Source of the DNA: Isochrysis galbana
Lineage: Eukaryota; Haptophyta; Isochrysidales; Isochrysidaceae
NCBI GenBank assembly: GCA_018136815.1
Contig: CM030942.1
Span: 3,724,574-3,788,573, forward strand
DNA: 64,000 bases
Direction: 5' to 3'
Shown here: positions 1 through 12,000 of the stretch, piece by piece
How positions within the stretch are numbered: position 1 is the stretch's first letter
Layout: each line of letters opens with the position of its first letter
Translations under genes and position numbers: made by a program
Notes under the pieces: model-generated
Databases searched by the model: none
The model's input: the letters and a program-made list of their open reading frames with translations, nothing else
What the model was told of the DNA's origin: nothing

Positions 1-3000
1 ATGCGCCAGGCCACATCAAGATGAGCACGATCACCAAGGCGCGAAGCTGGTAAAAGGCCGGCGACGCCGGATGGCCTTCAGTGGGGCACTCGATGTCGAG
101 GCTTTCAATCGCGAATTCGCGGTAGAGCTGGCGGTCCGAGTCGTCGACAAAGCGGCGGCAGTGCAAGGCGCTGAGGATGGATGAAGACACGCTCACGCAA
201 AAGAAGATACCGACCCAAAGTGCGAGGGGCATCACCTCGGCGACCGTTGTCTCCACGCACAGCCGCACAGAGCGCGCTGAGAATGCTTGGCCGCCGTCGG
301 TCGACCGCCCGGTGCGACAGAACCACCGGAACGTCCGCCACGTCCCCGCAGCGAGCAGCAACGAGATCGGAAAGCACGCCTTGAAGACCAAGAAATTAAA
401 GAGCCCGCCGATGCACGACGTTGGAACGAAAACGTCGCCAAAGATGTCCATGTAGACAACCTCGAGGGCTTGCAGCACAAACCTGTAAAGGCTCGGCATG
501 GTGAGGGAATACACCGGGCCGATCACCGAGGTAACTTGGACGAAACCAATCACGATCTTGAGCTTAGCCTCGAAATTAAAATCTTCCCACAGAGAACGGC
601 TGTACTGAAGCATGCGGCGCGCGCGCGGAGAGCTGCGGGATGCGAGCATGGCAATGGCACCCAACGAAACCGGTACCCCGATCAAGAGGCCGTACACTAG
701 GCTGTACCTGCTCGCAAGAGGGCACTTGGCGCAGCTCGCAGAGCGCCAGTCGAAGTAGTGGCTCTCCTCCAAGCAAAGCTGGCACAGCGGGCCCGAATTG
801 CCCGGATGGCAGTAGCCATCGCCATCATCGCCAACGATCGTCCCGCCGCGGCACGGGGTCGCGCCGTGCGGGCCCTCTTGGCACTTTTCGAAGGTGCGGG
901 CAGCCTCGGAGATGCGCCAGGTACCAGGTTCGAGGAAGAGGTACGGAAGCACGGTCGAACCGTACGGGCAGGAGGCGCCAGCCGGGCAGGGCCGGCAAGA
1001 GTCAGCATTGGGCACCAGCTCAAGCGAGGTGCGGTACCTCCCTGCCTCGCAAAGACCACATTCTGTATACGGAATGGTGGAATTGGTAAATGCCTCGCAC
1101 GGAAGACAGCTCTTGCGACCGCGTTGCGGCTGGTACGAGCCGGGGCGACAGTCGTCGCATGTGGCACTCGCAGCCCTCGGCTGCACAGTGCCCGCCATAC
1201 AAGACTCACAGCTCGCAAGCCCCAGCTCCCCTTTGAAATGGCCGGCCTTGCAAGCTACACAACCGCTCTGGAACACGTCGCTACCGCCCGCAATTACCGG
1301 CTCGTAACCACGATTGCACGTGCAACTCTTGGACGCGTTGTCGACGACGAGACTGTCCGGACACACAACCTCAACTCGGAGCGGTCCAATACGTGGTGTG
1401 GCACGCCGTCGATCATGTGGTCCGCTGCCCAAGTAGAGCTCGAGGTCGAAGACCCCCACACGCGTGGGTGTCACCACGGCGATATAGCGAGCCACGGCAG
1501 GCGAATTTACGGGCACATGCAGCGGGTCCTCCAAGCCCTCACCGTGCAACTTCGCAGAGAAACTTCGCGGATCCGGCAGCTCTTCACGACTCGTGGGTAG
1601 GGAGTGGTGCAACGGCAGACCCTCCACATCGCACGCAGTGAAGGAGATGTTCGTCGGGCTGCCAAATACTATAGCCAGCGGGCCGGCGCCCGCCAGCTGT
1701 TGCCGTGACACCATAGTCGCCTCCGTACCATTGGTCTCATTACACAAGGTTGCCGGAGGAACTATACTCCAAACGGTTTGTTCGGGCACAGTCCGCGCCA
1801 ACACTTCGACGGAGATTTCGACAGGCACGCTCGATGTCTTCATCTCGTCCGCCTGTGTGACGTTGATGAGCAGCTCAGCCGCATACCCCGCCTCAAACCC
1901 AGCTTCGGGAAGTGCGTACGCAGCAAGGGTCATCTTAACTCCCGCGCCGGACACGGCGCCGGCGGGAGCGGCTAGCGCAAGGAACTTGCCGACTTCGGCC
2001 GGCGACTGGTAAAGACTGGCGACTGACCAATTGGCGAACAACGGTCCAGACGGGTCTTGCGCAACGAGCAGGTCGGCGGTTCGGGCGAGCACCGCGCTCT
2101 CCGTTTTGATAAGCGAAAGCTTGATGATAGTGGTGCATTCGCAGCTGACGACCGACTGGCGTACGGGATCAACGTTAACAAACTCAAGGACGCTGTCGCG
2201 GAAGAAGGTGTCTGGCTGTTGCACCGTGAGAAACTCCTGTAGCCTCCGGGGACGCGGCGAGAGGACCCGCTCATGCACCGAACGCTCTAAGCTGGGCCGG
2301 GGCAATAGCAAAGCAGGGTTCGGCTCGACGTCATCTCCACTAGCTGGCCGCGGCCACATTGCGGACGCCTGGAATAGCGCCGATCCAAAGATGATGCTGC
2401 GCAAGGTGGAGCGAGCTTTGCCCCTCCGCTTTTGATGGGACCGGGGAGGCGCCTCACCGCCGGCGTGAGCACCTGATTGATCTACCACAGACGAGGCGCG
2501 CTCCTGAACGACCAACGCGCGTAAAGTGTCACGAGTAGCTTGGCCATGCTCGGGGTCAATGCTCTCCTCGAGGCCATCTCCAACGCTAGAGCAGGCACGT
2601 CCGCGGAGTTGGAGCCGGGTCCTAGCTGTCCGTAATACTGAGCGAGCGCTCAGATTGCCACCGGACACAGCCACTAAAGCACCAAGACTTTGTGCTGCAA
2701 GCAGTAGACTGACGTGCCGATATTCGCTCGCGTGCATGGCAATGGCCAGCCGGTCGTACAGCCCGCTGTCGATTAAGTCGCCTGGCGTCGTCTGGAAGAA
2801 CCTCGCGAAGGCGCACCCACCACGCGACGCATCATTCTCGTGGAGCATCACGATGCGCATCCCGATCGCTCGGGCGGCACGAACCTCGGCTGCTAGTGCC
2901 TGCCCACGGTCTCCTTGCCATGTCTCGGTGTTGAGGTAGAGCACGAAAATCTGGCCGGAGATATGAACGCGCGCCGACGGCGAACCTAAGTCATCAGCGC

Positions 3001-6000
3001 TGCCCGCCATGCCGCGGATGCTCCGTCGCAATGCCGTGGGCGGCACGGTGCGTACTGCGGGCTTCTGCTCGGTCCGAAAGCCGTTCGCCAGGTCGTACAC
3101 GACGGCCTCCGCCCCCGAGTTGTTGCGGGAGGCGTATAAGAAGGGAGGCCTCGAGGGGAAGTAGAGCTTTGAGAAGCTGAGCTCGTCGATGAGGCATAGC
3201 TCGACGCGCCGGAAGTTCCCTCGGCTACGTGCGGTGCTAGGATGGAGCGCGGGCGCTTGCTCCAAAGCCTGCACCTTGGTGTCTCTGGGCGTCGCGCCCG
3301 GCGTCACACCCTCGACCATGCTTGCGTACTGTGGGGTGTGGCTGAGCACTGTGCCCGCGATGAGCTTCAACGCGCAGAGCTGGAATTCCTTCACACGGTG
3401 CCATGCGATGGCCTCGCGTGGGGTGCCGTCGGGCTCATCGAAGACGAACTGCCGGTGGGAGCGAGGGCAGTCTTGTCTAGCTTGCTCGAGATCCGCGTAG
3501 CCGCCCTTAGTGACGTCGCCCTCGAGGACCAAGATGATTGGTTTGGCCATCTCTTTGGCAGCCGAGAGCTCACGATTGCAATTCGTTGAGGTAAAGTAGC
3601 CACGCGAGAGGAAGAGCAGGATGACACTTGATTCCTTGACATGGTGCTCCAAGGCGCCGATATCCTGTAGATCATCCACGTCGAGGAAGATGCGCAACTC
3701 TGGTAGGTGCAGCTGCATCTGACGCTTGATCGCGGCGACTTGGTCCTGCCCAGTACTCCAAACGTGGGAGAGGAACAGATGGAAACGGTGCTCCTTGCGA
3801 AGGGTAAGAACTGGAGGCTGCATCGTCTCCTTGAGGACAAAATCGCGATTTTGCGTGCCTTTCAGCCACTGCCATATCACAACAAGGGACACCATTGCGG
3901 CAAGGATGGTCACGATCACCACGATCAGGATGGCAATTTGCTCCGTCGAGGTGAATGCCAAAATAAGTGAGATGGGGTTTTGTCCGGAATCGTCTACCGG
4001 TAGGAAGACGCGGAAGCGCTCAAACATAAAGATGAAGGAATAGCCCAAGATGAGAACAAAAATAAGCACTTGTTCAGCCATGGAGAAGGCCGAGACGTCC
4101 CTCCGGGCGTAAGGATTAAGGATTGGCTGCAGCACCAAAAAGCTCAAGCAAAAGAAGAGGGCTACGATGAGCCGAATGAAGGCCATGCTCTCGGGGAATA
4201 CGAGCAGGACACCCGTGAGCACGAGGCGCCGGGCGTGCTCGACAAGACGCCACCAGTACCGGTTTGCGCGGTATTCGGCCCACAAGACCTTCGACGCCGT
4301 TGAGAGAGCGGTGGGCGTCCGCTTGGTGACGGCACGCCGCACGTAGAGAAGCAACAACGCGAACAGAGCGAGCGAGCCCGCGGGCCACACGACGAGGATG
4401 GCGATGGCCATGTGTCGCAATTGGGCGGCCTCACTTGAATCGCATTCAATGCCCGGACTCGCCCAAAGAAAGCTGCGGTATTCGATCGGGTCCGCTTGCG
4501 TTATGACTTGTCGGCAGTGGAATGCGCCAAATGCAACGGCTGACACTGTGGGGCATAGAATCACGATAATGTGCAGTGAAGGCGCCAAAGCATCAAGCAG
4601 CGCAGGCAGAACCGAGCCCGCAACCAAGGTCGTCGCGCGCAGCACTCTCCGAACAAAGCAAGTGCAGTAGATTCCTACAACAATCGCCATCGGGAAGTAT
4701 GCCGTGAGCAACATGTATTGAAGATACCCGCCCAAGCAAGCGTGAGGCATAAATGGCTCGCCCCAAATGTCAAGCTTGAACCAGCTTAGGATATTGATGA
4801 GGTCGCGTAAGGTTCGTGGCACATCAATCGAGTAAAAGGTGACTGCACCCGAAACCTGCGCGAAGCCAATGAGGATCCGGATCTTTGCGAGGAGATCGGT
4901 GGTCAAGGACGCCAATTTCAGATCCGAGACGGCCGCGTTTAAGCGAGGCGAGAGCCTCAGATGCAGCACGAGGCGAAGAAGCATCGATACGAGCAGCGGA
5001 GAGCCGATTAGCGCCACGTAGTTGACAACGTACCGCCCGGGCGCGAGGCATGCGATGCACTCTGCGCGGGCTGAAGAGAAGAAGTAGCCCCCTTTGCAAA
5101 CCTCACACCGGAAGCCCGAATGCCCATCGCGGCAGTAGCCGGCACCGTCGGTGCCAGCGTCATCGCCGCCTAAACACGGGGTTTTCGTACCCATTTGCGC
5201 ACATCGGTCAATCATATGTGCAGCGGGCGACAGGCGCCAAGTGCCAACGTTCAAGATCATCGTGGACAGGGTGGTCGCATTGAGCGGGCATTTTGCGTAG
5301 GGGTGGCATGGCCTGCACGTTTCCTGGCTCGCCGTCACGCGGATGGAGTCGCGGACCGTGCCACTGTCGCATTCGGTGCACGCGGTGAATGGAATGGTCG
5401 ACGTCGTCCGCGCCGGGCACAAGCGGCACTCGGCTTGGCCCTCCAATGGCTGGAAAGTGCTTGCGGAGCATGGGATACACGACGCGCCCCCGACGTCTGG
5501 TTGCATGCTGCCCGCGGGGCAAGGCATGCACTTGAGCGCGCCGACTAGGGGTTTGTAATAGCCTGGCTCGCATGGCTCGCAAGCAGAGGCCATCATGCTC
5601 TGCGCCAAGAGTGCGTCCACAGGCTGTCGGCCTACTCCGCAAGTGCACGTGTTCAACAGCGGATGAGGAACCAGACCTTCCGGACAGCTGACATCGATCT
5701 CGAGGGCACCGAGCTGCGGCGTGGCATCCACGCGGTCCGCATTGCCTGTGCCCAAAAAAAGCGCGACACTCGCCCTTCCGAGCACGTCGGCGCGTAGAAT
5801 GGCGGTGTATCGTCCATCGCCCGCGCTCCTCACATCGGCAGCCGTCGCGAGCCCTGACGGAATCCGCACAATCTGCGCAGAGAAGGCGCGAGCGTCCGGG
5901 AGCGCCCTTCGCCGGGTGGGAAGCGCGTGCTGCACCGCGAGCCCGTCGCGGTCGCATGCGGTAAAGGTGATTGATCGTTCCTCGCCAATCACCATGGGAA

Positions 6001-9000
6001 GCGTCCAGTCCGCCAGAATACCATTGGCGATAGGCCCGGCCTCGGCGCAGGGCGCGCCTTGTGGGACCCAGCCCCAAACGGTGTGGCTGGCCAACGTCGA
6101 CGCGAGGACGGTCGCGCTTACATCGACTGCGATGTGACTGCAGCCGGTCATGTTGGCCCCGCTGACATTGACGCCAATAGTGGTGCGGTGGCGTGTACCA
6201 CCCGATGTCTCCGCCAACGCCGCCGAGCTGAGCTCCAAAGGGATGCCCTCACTCACGAGCCCTACTGTCCGGAGCAGGGTCACAAGCCGCCCGCCCATGC
6301 CCGAGGGCAACGTCGCAGACCATGTCATGTCGGAATCGCCCAGGTCAGGCCACGACTCCGTGAACGTGAGGTTGATGCGGCGAGTGCCTGCCTCATTGCC
6401 CGGCTTTATTAGGACAGCTTCGAGCTCCTTAGCGCAGCGGCAGTGGACGGCCGCACGGCGGACTGGGTCGAGCGATAGCACCTCGACGGCGTCATCCGCC
6501 ACCACACGGGGGACCTTGATAGCGACGAAGTCGGTCAAATGGTTGCATCGACAGCCGACGCTGTCTATTGTGGCGTTGAGCACCACAGTCTCACACCCGT
6601 CGGTGCTCCATCCGAGCAGCTCCTCATCCCAGAAGCGACACTCGAGCGCCGCCTCACAACTGCTGTATCCCGCCTTCATCCGCTCAAAGAGCTCGCGCTG
6701 CGACGGCTGGCCGATGCAGTTTCGCTCTGCGTCGCCCGCGTTGGTCACAGGAAGGGCAAGAATGATCGGGTCGTCGTCGAATTGCGTTATTTTCGTGTCG
6801 TTGGCAAAGATGGAGAAGGAAACCGTTGGCCCGGCAAGACTTTCCGACCGGTTGTCTGAGCCGCCGTGCACGTTCCGGTTTGTCGTCCACATGGCGACCG
6901 TCACAGGGTTACCACTTTGCGCTTGTTGTGCGACACGCTCCGGCAGCTGGATGGTCGCGTTGGCGGCACCGCTGGTGTTATAGGTGAGCGTCGGTCGGTC
7001 CGTGCGCTGCACGGAAATGCTGAGCGAAGGCGCCACCACAGAGATGGGGCCGGTGGACTTCTGTGCCTCGGCAAGCAACGCCTGGAGCACAAGGGCGATG
7101 GTCTTGCGGACTTCCTCGCCTGCCTCCACGGCGTTTTGCGAAGTGGGCGCAGGATATTCATCTGCGGCCGCATCCAGCACGCTGCTAATGCCTTGCACCG
7201 CGCCCTCAATGACCGCGTAGCTTACGCTGCTAGTGCCGTTGTTCTGCAAGAGAACAACCTCGTCGATTTCCCCCAGGCGTTGAGCGATCCACTCGTCGTA
7301 GGGAAGCGGCGGGGGCGCCACGGGCGGAGACGCTGGCAGCGCGAGCGGTGGAGGCGGCACGGAAGAAGCAGGGCGAGGCGGCTGAGAGGGCGGCAAAGGA
7401 GGCCCACCCCTGAGCGGGGCGGGCGCCGGGAGCGGCGGCGGTGTGAACGGCACAACGGGCGGCAGATCGGCTTCGACCACCTCGGGCGGCGAGATGGCCG
7501 TAACGGGGATGCCTAAGGATGTCGACGCCGCGGCCGTAGACAAGTTTTCTGCCGAACTAGTAAGACGCGCGGCCTCCTGGCCGGGCTCCGCGAGCAGCTC
7601 AACAATGACCCTCACAGAGGCAGGCTCGAGCGAGAGGAGGACAAAGCTCTCCTTGATATCAAAAAGGTTGGCGACGGATGCGCGCAAGCTAGGCTCGTCG
7701 ATGTCCTCGATGTTTGCCTCCGCAGTGAATGAAAAGATGATACGCGTCCTGGTGTCGCTGAGCGGAGTCTCAGAAGGGCGCGGCGGGAACGAAGCGGGCT
7801 GGCTGGGTGGCGGTCTCTCGGGCGGCGACGATGACGGCGACGGCAGGGGCGGGGGTTGCAAGGGAGCTGGCGGTACCACTGGTGGAGCGGGCGGCGATGT
7901 TGGCGGCTTTTCCGGAAGCGGAGGTCCCAACGGGTGGGGCGGCTTTTGTGGTGAGGCGCCCATTGGTGGCGTTGCCCAAGTCAGCGGCGCATCGGGCGGC
8001 GCAGATGGCGGGGAATGTGGTTGCACGGGAGGCGGCGAAAATGGCGACGGAGGTGCCGGGTTTGTGGGGGATGGCGTCAGTGAAGCTGACGGAGGAGATA
8101 ATGGAAAATGCGGCTGCCGCGGCTCCGCTAGCGGCTGGTGCGGGGGTGGCGACAAAGGCAGTTGGGTGGGCGCCGACGCCGCCGGTCTAGGAGGCGACGG
8201 CCGCGGCGACTGTGGGGCCGGCGTTGCCGGCGGCGCCGCTGGTGGTTGAGGCAAGGGCGGTGGGAGCGGTGTCGGGGAGGTCGGCGGCAACGGAGAGGAC
8301 GGAGAAGGCGGCGGATCGGCTGGCGGCGGCGCGGTGGGAGGCAGCAACGGCGGGGGCGGCGAGGTTGGTGGGAGAGCGGGCGGGGCCGGAACGGGCGGTG
8401 GCAGCGGCGGTGGGGGGCAACCAAAGACAACCTGGCTAGACACGCATCGGTACATACCGTTGCGCATCTCGTATTTGCACGGCACGCAACCGTATGTGCA
8501 GTCGAAAGAATAGTCAGCTGGCGCCGACGTTACCGGGTCCACAAAGTGGCTTTCGCAATGCGCCAGATCCGACGGCATAAAAACTGGGGACGATGAGATG
8601 GTCAGCAGTGAGAAGCACCACTGGTCGTCCCGCGCTCCGCCAAGTCTTGTTTTGAGGACGGTGAAGTCGAGCTCGGGGCACGGTGCGCTCGGTGGGGGCG
8701 ACGCAGCTGGCGGCGGACCTGTTGGCGGCGCAAACGGCGGCGGCGGCGACACTACGGGTACAGGCGACGGCAAAGTGGGCGGAGGCGGCGCGGGCGGCGG
8801 TGGCGACGGTGGCCAGGGCGAGGGCGGAGGTGGCGCGGGCGAAGGCGAGGGCGGCGGTGGTTCGAACGGCGGCTGCGCCGGCGGCGGCTGCGCGGGCAGC
8901 GGTGGCGAGAACGGCGGTAGCGAGGGCGGCGGTAAGAAGGGGGGGGGCGGCACTGGCGGCAGTGGGGAGGGCGGAGGCGGCGGCGGCGCGGACGGCGGCT

Positions 9001-12000
9001 GCGTGGGCGGGGGTTGTATGGGAAGCGGCTGAGTGGGCGGCGGCGGCACGGGGGGCGGCGGCGCGGGCATCGGCGGCGTAGGAGGCGGCGGCGATGGCGG
9101 AGGCGGCGCGGGCGGAGGCGGCGCGGGCAGAGGCGGCGCAAGCGGCGGTGGCGACGGCGGCGGTGGTGACGGCGTAGGCGGCGCGGGCGGAGGCGAGGGC
9201 GGCAGCGGTACGAACGGCGGCTGCGCGGGCGGCGGCGGCGCGGGCGGCGGCGGCGCGGGCGGTGGAGGCCAAGACGGCGGCGCTGACGGCGGCGGCGAGG
9301 ACGGCGGCGGCGGAGCGGGCGGTGTGGGCGGCGAGGACGGCGGCGGCGGCCCGGATGGCGGCGGCGAAGGCGGCGGCGGCGTAGGCGGCGGCTGCGTAGG
9401 TGGCGGCGGCGCAGGCACCGGCAGCGCGGGCGCTGGAGGCAAGGGCTCGGGACGCGAGGGCGGCAGCGGTGGCGCAGGCTCGGGTCGCGAGGGCGGCGGC
9501 GGCGCGGGCGGCGGTGGAGATGGCGGAGGCGGCGCGGGCGGAGGCGGAGCGGGCGGCGGCGGCGAGGGCGGCGGTGGTGAGGGCGGAGGCGGCGCTGGTG
9601 GAGGCGGCGAGGGCGGTGGCGGTACAGGCGGCGGCGGCGAGGGCGGTGGCGGTACTGGCGGCGGCGGTACTGGCGGCGGCGGCGAGGGTGGAGGCGACGC
9701 GGGCGGCGGTGGCGACGGCGGCGGTAGAGACGGCGGCGGTGGCGACGGCGGAGGCGAAGCGGGCGGAGGCGGTACGAACGGCGGCTGCGCGGGCGGCGGC
9801 GGCGCGGGCGGCGGCGGCGCGGGCGGTGGAGGCCAAGACGGCGGCGCTGACGGCGGCGGCGAGGACGGCGGCGGCGGAGCGGGCGGTGTGGGCGGCGAGG
9901 ACGGCGGCGGCGGCCCGGATGGCGGCGGCGAAGGCGGCGGTGGCGAAGGTGGCGGCTGCGTAGGCGGCGGCGGCGCAGGCACCGGCAGCGCGGGCGTTGG
10001 AGGCAAGGGCTCGGGACGCGAGGGCGGCAGCGGTGGCGCAGGCTCGGGTCGCGAGGGCGGCGGCGGCGCGGGCGGCGGCGGAGATGGCGGAGGCGGCGCG
10101 GGCGGAGGCGGCGCGGGCGGCGGCGGCGAGGGCGGCGGTGGTGAGGGCGGAGGCGGCGCTGGTGGAGGCGGCGAGGGCGGTGGCGGTACAGGCGGCGGCG
10201 GCGAGGGCGGTGGCGGTACTGGCGGCGGCGGTACTGGCGGCGGCGGCGAGGGTGGAGGCGACGCGGGCGGCGGTAGCGACGGCGGCGGTAGAGACGGCGG
10301 CGGTGGCGACGGCGGAGGCGAAGCGGGCGGAGGCGGTACGAACGGCGGCTGCGCGGGCGGCGGCGGCGCGGGCGGCGGCGGCGCGGGCGGTGGAGGCCAA
10401 GACGGCGGCGCTGACGGCGGCGGCGAGGACGGCGGCGGCGGAGCGGGCGGTGTGGGCGGCGAGGACGGCGGCGGCGGCCCGGATGGCGGCGGCCCGGATG
10501 GCGGCGGCGAAGGCGGCGGTGGCGAAGGTGGCGGCTGCGTAGGCGGCGGCGGCGCAGGCACCGGCAGCGCGGGCGTTGGAGGCAAGGGCTCGGGACGCGA
10601 GGGCGGCAGCGGTGGCGCAGGCTCGGGTCGCGAGGGCGGCGGCGGCGCGGGCGGCGGCGGAGATGGCGGCGGTGGTGAGGGCGGAGGCGGCGCTGGTGGA
10701 GGCGGCGAGGGCGGTGGCGGTACAGGCGGCGGCGGCGAGGGCGGTGGCGGTACTGGCGGCGGCGGTACTGGCGGCGGCGGCGAGGGTGGAGGCGACGCGG
10801 GCGGCGGTAGCGACGGCGGCGGTAGAGACGGCGGCGGTGGCGACGGCGGAGGCGAAGCGGGCGGAGGCGGTACGAACGGCGGCTGCGCGGGCGGCGGCGG
10901 CGCGGGCGGCGGCGGCGCGGGCGGTGGAGGCCAAGACGGCGGCGCTGACGGCGGCGGCGAGGACGGCGGCGGCGGAGCGGGCGGTGTGGGCGGCGAGGAC
11001 GGCGGCGGCGGCCCGGATGGCGGCGGCGAAGGCGGCGGTGGCGAAGGTGGCGGCTGCGTAGGCGGCGGCGGCGCAGGCACCGGCAGCGCGGGCGCTGGAG
11101 GCAAGGGCTCGGGACGCGAGGGCGGCAGCGGTGGCGCAGGCTCCGGTCGCGAGGGCGGCGGCGGCGCGGGCGGCGGCGGAGATGGCGGAGGCGGCGCGGG
11201 CGGAGGCGGCGCGGGCGGCGGCGGCGAGGGCGGCGGTGGTGAGGGCGGGGGCGGCGCAGGCGGAGGCGGCGAGGGCGGTGGCGGTACAGGCGGCGGCGGC
11301 GAGGATGGTGGCGGTACCGGTGGCGGCGGTACTGGCGGCGGCTGCGCGGGCGATGGCTGCGCTGGCGTCGGCGGCGCTCGTGGGGCAGGCAGCGCAGGTG
11401 GTGGGTGAATGCACGAGTCGAAAAAGGGGCCACACTGGCCCGTTTGGCAAGAGGAAGGCTCGTTGACACAGTTGTTGTCATGCAAGAGCTTGCAGTAGTC
11501 GTAATTGGGGCATTCCGCACAACGGAGCTCGCCCGCGAGGTAGTCGCAGTCGACCGGAGGAGCCGGCGGGGAAGGCGGAACGGCTGGACCGGCCGCGAAC
11601 GGCGGCGCAACAGGTGGCGACGGGAGGCATATCATACTGTACGGCTCGCACGACCCGTCCATGCACCCGGCCGGCGAGCCTGTGCATGTGTCGTCGTAAG
11701 AAACCTTACAATGTTGGTAGTAGGCGCACTCTTCACAACGATACTCCAAGAACAAGCTGCAGTTGATTGGCGCAATCGGCAGGGGCGGGGGGACCGGGCT
11801 GACGATGACGAACGTACGTGGGCCGCAGTCGGTACAGTCGCTCCCGTACACACAGCTAGCCGACTGCGAGTTCGGCCCGCCGTCATCACACACGTTGTTG
11901 TTGGACGTAACGCAATCCTCGAAGCAAGTAGTCCGTGTGGGAGAAGGCGGTAAGATTGGCGGATTCGGCAGTCTAGGCGGGGCCCCTCCGCTCGCGCGCA

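Noticed and set aside
9033-11408. A 791-codon glycine-rich open frame on the plus strand
   Set aside because: It is the complement of the proline-coding tract; the proline frame is continuous with domain-bearing sequence on both sides, this one is not.
8514-11610. Ala-rich and Arg-rich minus-strand open frames of about 950-980 codons
   Set aside because: Other frames of the same GGC repeat; they lack continuity with the GPS/TIR frame and have no domain.
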